A DNA stretch of 12,710 bases from Actinomycetota bacterium (GTDB lineage Bacteria > Actinomycetota > Acidimicrobiia > Acidimicrobiales > JAMCPL01): positions 1 to 12,710 of the forward strand of contig JAMCPC010000034.1 of the NCBI GenBank assembly GCA_023379725.1, written 5' to 3'. Of the stretch, positions 7,688-12,710 are shown piece by piece. How positions within the stretch are numbered: the first letter of the stretch is position 1; each line of letters starts with the position of its first letter. The notes beneath the pieces are model-generated. The model saw only the letters and a program-made list of their open reading frames with translations. It did not search any database and was not told the DNA's origin. The position numbers and the translations under genes were made by a program.

Positions 7688-8941
7688 CTAATCTTGTACA
7701 TGCTGTTTTATATGCTGTTCGTGCGTATACAGGAGCATGCCGCTCATACTCGAAGTAATCTCCTCTAGTTTGGAAGTAAATATTTTAATGTCTTCTTCGC
7801 TGGTGTCCCACCCTATTGAGATTCGTAATATCGAATCGGCATCAATCCCAAGCGTAGAAAAACCACTAGGGGGAGAAAACGGTTCCGACGAACACGACGA
7901 ACCAGAATGAACAGAAATTCCCTCTTTGTCCAGTCCGATCAACACAGCTTCAGCCTTTATGTTGTGTAATGAAATTAATAGGTAATTTGAAGCCATATTG
8001 TCATCGAACGGAAGTAACTCCATATGTGGGGACTGCTCTACGAATAGACGCAACGGCTTAAGGAGCTCATGATATCTTGTCGATTCCGAGATGATAAAGG
8101 AATCTTCTGACAACTGACGGCATACAGCACCAAAGGCATGAATGCCCAAGTAGTTCTCCATGCCAGCTCGCCTCATACGTTCTTGAGCGGCACCTACAAT
8201 GATTGGCTTGATTCGAATATTCCCCTTGACAATCAACGCGCCGGTACCCGGAAATGCACCCAACTTATGTGCTGTCATGCTCACATAGTCGACATCCCGC
8301 AGCTTCCCCTCAAGCAATTCATAACCCATTGCATTGCACGCATCGACATGGATGGGAGTTTCAAATTCTCTACATATATCAATTATCTCTCTAAACGGCT
8401 GAAGGGTGCCGCTTTCATGGTTGATTACCTGACAATTCACCAAAGCTACAGATACCTTATTGCGCTTGTAATCTGCAAGTATTTCTCGTAATGCATTTAC
8501 GTCTGGTTGTGCGGTTTCTGAATTGACCGGAACATAGTAAGGAATTCCCCATAATTCTGCCCCTAACCTAATGGATGAGTGATCTAACTCAGTACATAAA
8601 ATTACACTCCTGCCCGCATTGGAGTCAGGAGATATATGGGTATGCTCATGACGGACAGCATTGTACATCGCCAAGTTGATTGCCTCGGTACCCGAAGAGG
8701 TAAACACTACATTTCGTGCTTTCGTACCAACAAAATCGGCTACACTTTCACGAGCACGTTCTATGTACTCTCTTATAAGCATAGCTTCGTAGTAGTTACG
8801 TGACGGATCACCAAATTGCTTCTCGCCAAGAAGGTCGGCTACGGCATTCACGGCTACATCACGAGGTGGGGATGTAGATGCGTAATCAAGATAGATGCGA
8901 CCCGATCTGCCATGTCCAGTGACCATATACAATTTTAACAT
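7688..8941 (-). CDS. Cysteine desulfurase (IscS/NifS-type class V aminotransferase)
   Basis: This PLP enzyme takes sulfur from L-cysteine as an enzyme persulfide for Fe-S clusters and other thio-cofactors. The 417-residue protein shows IYLDYASTSPP near the N-terminus, SSGTEAIN (phosphate binding), LDHSS with His121 (PLP stacking), NHESGTLQP, HVDACN with Asp200, TAHKLGAF with the Schiff-base Lys226, and a SGSSCSS loop with the catalytic Cys350, matching the group I loop SGSACTS. The last 25 residues form a polar tail. The ATG at 8941 has GGAG only two bases upstream, which is tight; a TTG three codons in or Met6 are alternatives. It is divergent from mrp over a 153-bp region, an Fe-S assembly pairing, and converges on dxs, itself not an Fe-S enzyme although two later MEP-pathway enzymes are. 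Confidence 0.93.
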   Translation of the reverse strand: MLKLYMVTGHGRSGRIYLDYASTSPPRDVAVNAVADLLGEKQFGDPSRNYYEAMLIREYIERARESVADFVGTKARNVVFTSSGTEAINLAMYNAVRHEHTHISPDSNAGRSVILCTELDHSSIRLGAELWGIPYYVPVNSETAQPDVNALREILADYKRNKVSVALVNCQVINHESGTLQPFREIIDICREFETPIHVDACNAMGYELLEGKLRDVDYVSMTAHKLGAFPGTGALIVKGNIRIKPIIVGAAQERMRRAGMENYLGIHAFGAVCRQLSEDSFIISESTRYHELLKPLRLFVEQSPHMELLPFDDNMASNYLLISLHNIKAEAVLIGLDKEGISVHSGSSCSSEPFSPPSGFSTLGIDADSILRISIGWDTSEEDIKIFTSKLEEITSSMSGMLLYTHEQHIKQHVQD

Positions 8942-9094
8942 TACTCCAAGGATGCCATCACGACTGGTAAGAACCCATAGTTATTTGCGAGACAGACCAC
9001 TAAGCTCACTTGAACTGAAAATCAGATATGATGTAACAATGAACACTCTCGAGAGCTCACAGACAACCGGTGTTTACCGATGGATTGCTAACTG
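8942..9094. promoter_or_regulatory. Divergent intergenic region between cysteine desulfurase and mrp
   Basis: This 153-bp region must hold both promoters. It contains copy 2 of the 31-bp element, a perfect 10-bp palindrome CTCTCGAGAG (9046-9055) ending 39 bp before mrp, and TATGAT (9027-9032) as a weak -10 candidate without a fitting -35. No recognisable IscR-type operator could be assigned by eye. The mrp start has only a weak ribosome site (GGATT); a plus-strand frame open through the element ends in TGATG overlapping the mrp ATG, which may allow coupling. Confidence 0.4.
8964..8994 (+). repeat. 31-bp intergenic element, copy 2 (between cysteine desulfurase and mrp)
   Basis: Core GAACCCATAGTTATTTGCGA followed by GACA; 27 of 31 identical to 830-860. 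It starts 23 bp upstream of the desulfurase ATG and ends 100 bp before the mrp ATG. Unlike copy 1 it is not followed by CTATACT. Confidence 0.6.
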
Positions 9095-9997
9095 ATGCCA
9101 ATTACAGACAAAGACTCTCCTATCAGGATAATTGCTGTATCCTCTGGCAAGGGTGGAGTAGGAAAATCAACAGTATCAATCAATCTGGCGTTGGCCATGG
9201 CAGAGCGTTCACTGAACATAGGACTGCTTGATGCCGACATATACGGCTCTTCTCTAACTAATATGTTGAACACACACGGACAGCTATCTGCCTCTAATGC
9301 CAACAGCCTTGTACCACCGACAATTCATGGTATTAAATGTCTGTCCATGTCCATGCTGGTAGAGAACAACCAGCCCATCATATGGCGTGGACCCATGCTG
9401 CACGGCATATTGCAGCAATTCCTCACCGAAGTGGACTGGGGCGACATTGGCTATCTCTTGATTGATATGCCTCCCGGTACGGGTGATGTATTGTTGTCGC
9501 TTGCAGAGTTGCTGCCGCGAATGGAGGTAATTCTCGTCACCACTCCCAAACATGATGCTCGTGCAGTAGCATCCAGGGCTGCTGCTGCATCCATAAAACT
9601 GAAGGTCAAGCTCCAGGGTGTAGTAGAAAACATGTCCTGGTTTATTGGTCGTGATGGAACAAGATACGCTCTATTTGGCAAGGGAGGAGGTCAACAGCTT
9701 GCAGACGAATACTCAGTTCCGCTACTGGCACAAATTCCACTATATCACGATCCGAAGAACGATAGTTCGGAAGATGGCCATACGAGGAGCGACCATGTAG
9801 ACAGTAAACATTCCGACAGAGGCCGTGTAGCTGATTCTGATGATTTTGAAGATTCTGAGGCGAAGCCTATCATGCTGAATACTTCCCTTGAAAATAAAAT
9901 AATTGACGAATGCAAAGACGCATACAGAAAACTGGCAGAAAAAGTTGTCGCAATGAAGCCATCCAAGATACGCAAAAGGGAATTACGACTACACTAG
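9095..9997 (+). CDS. mrp: Mrp/ApbC-family P-loop ATPase, Fe-S cluster carrier
   Basis: Mrp/NBP35-type ATPases bind and hand over Fe-S clusters in the cytosol. The 300-residue protein shows the deviant Walker A GKGGVGKST (18-26), switch I DADIYG (46-51), a hydrophobic strand with DMPPGTGD (switch II), and ENMSW (178-182) followed by FGKGGG. It starts almost at the Walker A, so the usual N-terminal DUF59/MIP18 domain of about 90 residues is absent; a stop codon six bases before the ATG (TAA at 9089) confirms this is not a start-choice error. The CxxC that bridges a cluster between subunits in E. coli-type Mrp is missing, as I recall for actinobacterial homologues. Residues about 223-257 are a charged Asp/Ser/His/Arg-rich insert after the PLYHDP strand. 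The C-terminus overlaps the helicase gene in a palindrome. Divergent pairing with a cysteine desulfurase supports an Fe-S role. Confidence 0.92.
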   Translation: MPITDKDSPIRIIAVSSGKGGVGKSTVSINLALAMAERSLNIGLLDADIYGSSLTNMLNTHGQLSASNANSLVPPTIHGIKCLSMSMLVENNQPIIWRGPMLHGILQQFLTEVDWGDIGYLLIDMPPGTGDVLLSLAELLPRMEVILVTTPKHDARAVASRAAAASIKLKVKLQGVVENMSWFIGRDGTRYALFGKGGGQQLADEYSVPLLAQIPLYHDPKNDSSEDGHTRSDHVDSKHSDRGRVADSDDFEDSEAKPIMLNTSLENKIIDECKDAYRKLAEKVVAMKPSKIRKRELRLH

Positions 9998-10003
9998 TGT
10001 AGT
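9988..10003. repeat. Perfect 16-bp palindrome holding both stop codons of convergent genes
   Basis: ACTACACTAGTGTAGT is its own reverse complement. The mrp stop TAG (9995-9997) and the helicase stop TAG (9994-9996, minus) share its CTAG centre, so the genes overlap by four bases and both encode Leu-His-stop. With no loop and no T-run it is a poor classic terminator, but in either transcript it could fold or be a protein-binding site. Confidence 0.85.
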
Positions 10004-11739
10004 GTCCGTCTCCTGCCACTCTTATTTTTGACACTACCGACGATACCAACCCCATGGTCGCACACCAGGCTCAGGGATTGCCTTATTGCAGTAGGCACAG
10101 GACATACCTCCTGGGAGATCATGATACGATCCCATCGTGCCGTGACACCCGCTGTATCGTGCATCCGTTCGACATCGCGTACCTGTGACGGCTCGACAAA
10201 GGCTACTACCATACCAGATGCTCCTGCCCTTGCTGTACGTCCAGAACGATGCAGATAGTCTTTATGAGTACTGGGCGGATCAAAATGCACTACAAGACTG
10301 ACATCGTCCACATGTATACCTCGTGCTGCAACATCAGTTGCCACAAGAACACGTGGCCGACCTGCAGCAAAGCTCGACAACGCACGCTGACGCTGGTTCT
10401 GGCTAAGATTGCCGTGGATAGAGGTAGACTCGATTCCCGCACGGATAAGTTGCTTGGCTAGTCTATCTGCTCCGTGTTTTGTCCGTACGAAGAACAGAGT
10501 CCGCTCCGGACGTGCAGCGATTTCAGCCGCCAGAGTGACTTTGTCCTGTGCAGGCAAGACGAACGCGCAGTGTTCTGCTGCTTCTACGGCTGAATTAGCG
10601 GCCGCGACTGCATGTATGGCAGGATCAGAAAGGTAAGTACGCATAAGCCGCTCCACATCTCGGTCCAAAGTGGCGGAGAAGAACATCCGCTGTCCCGTTT
10701 CTGGCGTAGCATTCAGTATTCGCGTGACTGCTGGAAGAAAACCAAGGTCGGCCATATGGTCAGCCTCGTCGAGCACTGTGATTTCCACGGAATCAATCCT
10801 GCAGGCACGGCGTTCGAGCAAGTCAATGAGTCGGCCTGGCGTGGCGACAACTATGTCCGTTCCTCGTCGTAGACGGTCCATCTGCCTGCCTATGGGCACA
10901 CCGCCGTATACCGTAGTCACTCGGATGCCAACCTCGCTACCGAGCGGAGCGAGCACGTCAGCCACCTGCTGTGCCAATTCGCGGGTAGGAACGAGGGCCA
11001 AGCCGCGTGGTGTCCTTGCTTTCACCTCTCCTGCAGCGGCCAAGCGAGCAATCATCGGAAGGCCGAAGGCGAGGGTCTTGCCTGATCCGGTCTGTGCACG
11101 ACCCAGTACATCCCGGCCTGAAAGGGCATCCGGCAAGGCGCTTGCCTGGATTGCGAAGGGCACGTAAATACCGTTCCTGGCAAGCGCTGAAACGAGCGAT
11201 GCGGTAAGTCCGCACTCAGCGAATGTGGTTACGATTGGTGTTGTTGCATCCAGTGCGTTGTCCAGAGAGTCTTCCAGAGAACTGCTTGAAGGGTTCCCCT
11301 GAGCTACCATTCCTTTATCTTGGCGTTTTACGGTATTGCGGCGATCAGTGAACTGCCTTCTGGCATTGCCTGATGTCCTGTTTGCACCTGACCCTGAGCC
11401 TGAACTTGCACCTGCAAATGCTGGCTTGGAGCCATTGCGCTTACCGGGTCGCCTACCACTGGTACTACCTGCTGCACCCGAGCCTGACCCTGAGCCTGAA
11501 CTTGCACCTGCAAATGCTGGCTTGGAGCCGTTGCGCCCGCCAGATCGCCTACCACTGGCACTGCCTGCTGCACCTGACCCTGCACCTGCCGGCTTGGAGC
11601 CGTTGCGCCTGCCTGGCCGCCTACCGGAACTGGTGTCTTGTCCACCACCTCCAAAAGCAGGTATCGAGGAGCGGCGATTGGTTGACCGCTGGGATTTATT
11701 ACGAAAGGACGCGCGCTCGCGCCCTGCAGTATCTGACAT
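9994..11739 (-). CDS. DEAD-box ATP-dependent RNA helicase with repetitive N-terminal extension
   Basis: These helicases unwind short RNA duplexes in ribosome assembly, mRNA decay or cold adaptation. The 581-residue product has the Q motif (PFAIQ), motif I AQTGSGKT (215-222), PTRELAQ (Ia), TPGRL (Ib), DEAD (324-327), SAT (355-357), VLVATDVAARGI (V) and HRSGRTARAG (from His497, VI). The ATG at 11739 has GGAG seven bases upstream; an in-frame TTG at 11823 would add 28 residues but has no ribosome site. Residues about 1-150 are Gly/Ser/Arg/Asn-rich, presumably disordered, and contain three copies of an SGRRxGxRNGSKPA-type unit, similar in flavour to RGG-like RNA-binding tails. GC content is higher (about 62% in two sampled 60-bp lines) than in neighbours such as dxs (about 38% in one line). 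It is RhlE-like; the exact subfamily is uncertain. Confidence 0.93.
   Translation of the reverse strand: MSDTAGRERASFRNKSQRSTNRRSSIPAFGGGGQDTSSGRRPGRRNGSKPAGAGSGAAGSASGRRSGGRNGSKPAFAGASSGSGSGSGAAGSTSGRRPGKRNGSKPAFAGASSGSGSGANRTSGNARRQFTDRRNTVKRQDKGMVAQGNPSSSSLEDSLDNALDATTPIVTTFAECGLTASLVSALARNGIYVPFAIQASALPDALSGRDVLGRAQTGSGKTLAFGLPMIARLAAAGEVKARTPRGLALVPTRELAQQVADVLAPLGSEVGIRVTTVYGGVPIGRQMDRLRRGTDIVVATPGRLIDLLERRACRIDSVEITVLDEADHMADLGFLPAVTRILNATPETGQRMFFSATLDRDVERLMRTYLSDPAIHAVAAANSAVEAAEHCAFVLPAQDKVTLAAEIAARPERTLFFVRTKHGADRLAKQLIRAGIESTSIHGNLSQNQRQRALSSFAAGRPRVLVATDVAARGIHVDDVSLVVHFDPPSTHKDYLHRSGRTARAGASGMVVAFVEPSQVRDVERMHDTAGVTARWDRIMISQEVCPVPTAIRQSLSLVCDHGVGIVGSVKNKSGRRRTLH
11388..11601 (-). 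repeat. 96-bp in-frame repeats in the helicase N-terminus
   Basis: The block starting CTGACCCTGAGCCTGAACTT at 11388 recurs at 11484 with a 96-bp (32-codon) period, near-identical over the first 46 bp. A third, shorter copy follows: GGCTTGGAGCC occurs at 11423, 11519 and 11591, the last step being 72 bp (24 codons). All spacings are multiples of three, so the frame is kept. Each unit encodes a basic GRRxGxRNGSKP block followed by a Gly/Ser/Ala spacer. Confidence 0.85.
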
Positions 11740-11921
11740 AGTATTACTCCATAGTAGTTCGTTGGCCACATCGTGCTGAAGATGTTTACGAGTAGCTATA
11801 TCCCAAATATATGGAATCGCCAAAAAACGAAAGAACTACTTGCACAAGCAACCGCGTGGGCAACTCGCCCACTGAGTGATGGCAACTACTGCCACCGATA
11901 TAGATAGTATATCATATAACA
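11740..11921 (-). promoter_or_regulatory. Leader and promoter region of the DEAD-box gene with two small hairpins
   Basis: Two adjacent perfect stems lie here: GTGGGC/GCCCAC with loop AACTC (11856-11872) and TGGCA/TGCCA with loop ACTAC (11880-11894). On the helicase strand they would fall in a 5' leader of roughly 150 nt if transcription begins at the AT-rich block near 11896-11918, whose minus strand reads GATATACTATC with TATACT as a possible -10. The GGAG ribosome site is at 11747-11750. A structured leader would fit known post-transcriptional control of some DEAD-box genes, but that is inference. Confidence 0.4.
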
Positions 11922-12066
11922 GTGGCTAGTGTAGTGCAGGCTTTGGGTACCTCGGTACTACGCACGCTTGACGGTCTCCAGCTTGACAGGCGTAAAGTCC
12001 TGCAACTTCTCGATCAGCTTGCAGGCGGCCTAGAACGACGTAATGTTAAGGCTGAGATGTTTATTT
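11922..12066 (+). pseudogene. Probable 5' remnant of a DUF6036-like (nucleotidyltransferase-type) gene
   Basis: The frame from GTG 11922 encodes a segment (11982-12065) reading LDRRKVLQLLDQLAGGLERR, then NVKAEMFI, which resembles the N-terminus of DUF6036-like proteins, where an amphipathic helix is followed by a strand and a GGAAM motif. Here the resemblance stops exactly before GGAAM: the frame continues as YRYRGVSV, which is antisense to the F420-oxidoreductase gene whose stop codon lies at 12061-12063. The simplest reading is a deletion that removed the rest of the gene and joined its 5' end to the 3' end of the neighbour. No ribosome site precedes the GTG. Family recognition is from memory of the pattern and is tentative; it may instead be a chance open frame. 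Confidence 0.35.
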
Positions 12067-12710
12067 ATCGTTACAGAGGTGTCTCAGTGCCTCGCCGGCC
12101 AACTCTATGTCGTCAGTGCTGACGGGATCAGGGAAGTTAAATATAAGACCATCCAGACCGGCATCGATATATTGACGTGATTTTTCCGCAACGGTCTGTG
12201 GGTCCCCCCATACCACAGTCGATAGCTGCATATCATCATAGTTGCGAGCTCGTGCCAATTTTTCCAGCTTATCCGATGCCTTGCTATTATTTTCAGCAAC
12301 CACCAGCGCACTCAATCTGGTCTTGCATATCTCAGAAGGATCTCTACCGATGCGCTCACAGTGCCTTGTCAGTACGTCAATCTTGCGCCTTACCACTGAC
12401 ACGTTTCCAAAGACGTTACATGCATCCGCATATGTAGCAGCAATCTTCAAGGTACGTCTCTCGCCCCCACCGCCCACGAGAATAGGAGGGCCACCAGCCT
12501 GAATGGGTCGAGGAAAATTAAAGGCATCGTGAATTGAAAAATACCTACCTTCAAAGGTGGGAGCATCCTCTTCAAACATCAACCTGCAAATCTGTACCGC
12601 CTCTTCAAGCATGTCCAAACGCTCAGCCACAGAAGGGAAGTCGACTCCGTAGCTGGTATGTTCCACATCATGCCACGCCGCCCCTATTCCCAAAATAGCT
12701 CTTCCTGAAG
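12061..12710 (-). CDS. LLM-class F420-dependent oxidoreductase, N-terminus cut by window edge
   Basis: Luciferase-like monooxygenase-fold enzymes in actinobacteria often use reduced coenzyme F420 for hydride transfer to diverse substrates. The visible 216 residues are the C-terminal two thirds: GRAILGIGAAWHDVEH at the start, then YGVDFPSVAERLDMLEEAV, FEGRYFSIHDAFNFPRPIQ, GGPPILVGGGGERRTLKIAA, and a C-terminal DAGLDGLIFNFPDP followed by a helix. The ordering matches the family's typical RLxLGxGAGW, F..R...LEE, P.P.Q....PI..GG, and AG.DG elements. The catalytic and cofactor-binding N-terminal third is outside the window, so F420 rather than FMN dependence is inferred from similarity. Its stop coincides with the junction where the DUF6036-like remnant ends. 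Confidence 0.88.
   Translation of the reverse strand, partial: SGRAILGIGAAWHDVEHTSYGVDFPSVAERLDMLEEAVQICRLMFEEDAPTFEGRYFSIHDAFNFPRPIQAGGPPILVGGGGERRTLKIAATYADACNVFGNVSVVRRKIDVLTRHCERIGRDPSEICKTRLSALVVAENNSKASDKLEKLARARNYDDMQLSTVVWGDPQTVAEKSRQYIDAGLDGLIFNFPDPVSTDDIELAGEALRHLCNDK

Noticed and set aside
7282..7758. 158-codon plus-strand frame crossing the dxs 3' end
   Set aside because: It overlaps the C-terminal dxs domain in another frame, is Arg/Cys-rich and compositionally unlike neighbouring proteins.
10670..11167. 165-codon plus-strand open frame
   Set aside because: It lies wholly opposite the conserved helicase core, whose motifs are intact; open antisense frames are common in higher-GC genes.
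11388..11601. CRISPR-like regular repeat array
   Set aside because: Repeats are in frame, degenerate, few, and code for the helicase N-terminus; there are no unique spacers or cas genes.
11336..11779. 147-codon open frame on the plus strand with Pro/Glu/Leu repeats
   Set aside because: It is antisense to the helicase N-terminal repeats; its periodicity is a by-product of the 96-bp repeat and it has no ribosome site or family resemblance.
11740..11823. 28-residue extension of the helicase from TTG 11823
   Set aside because: No ribosome site precedes the TTG, while ATG 11739 has GGAG seven bases upstream.

Overview
The window reads like the chromosome of a member of the Actinomycetota, possibly an Acidimicrobiia-like lineage. 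This rests on protein character: an actinobacterial-type M1 aminopeptidase with an ERAP1-like C-terminal region, an Mrp ATPase of the CxxC-less actinobacterial type ending in a basic R-x-E-L tail, an LLM-class F420-dependent oxidoreductase, and a methyltransferase plus 'prenyltransferase'-fold protein that resemble a pair known to me from actinobacteria. Base composition is moderate (hand-counted lines range from about 37 to 63% GC), unusual for most actinobacteria. No rRNA, tRNA, CRISPR array, transposase or phage gene was seen.

Layout, left to right: (1) the N-terminal 230 residues of a PfkB-family sugar/nucleoside kinase (minus), cut by the window edge; (2) a 238-bp divergent intergenic region with repeated motifs; (3) pepN-like aminopeptidase and a SAM methyltransferase (plus), separated by 1 bp and probably one operon; (4) convergently, an (alpha/alpha)-toroid 'prenyltransferase' homologue (minus); (5) divergently, dxs (plus), first enzyme of the MEP isoprenoid pathway; (6) convergently, a cysteine desulfurase (minus); (7) divergently, the Fe-S carrier ATPase mrp (plus), so (6) and (7) form an Fe-S assembly pair around one 153-bp promoter region; (8) convergently and overlapping by the 4 bp CTAG inside a 16-bp palindrome, a DEAD-box RNA helicase (minus) with a repetitive Gly/Ser/Arg-rich N-terminus and higher GC; (9) its leader region with two small hairpins; (10) a probable decayed N-terminal fragment of a DUF6036-like gene (plus), running into (11) the C-terminal part of an F420-dependent oxidoreductase (minus), cut by the right edge.

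Three things stand out. A 31-bp element (27/31 identical, all differences G/A transitions) occurs in two of the divergent intergenic regions, upstream of pepN and of mrp. Six otherwise ordinary proteins carry low-complexity Ser/Asp/Asn/Gly-rich inserts or linkers, several visibly built from short in-frame tandem duplications, and the DEAD-box protein has a repetitive N-terminus. The mrp and helicase genes end head-on in a perfect palindrome, so both proteins end in Leu-His. No clearly novel multi-gene system is evident; the least understood genes are the methyltransferase and the 'prenyltransferase'-fold protein.
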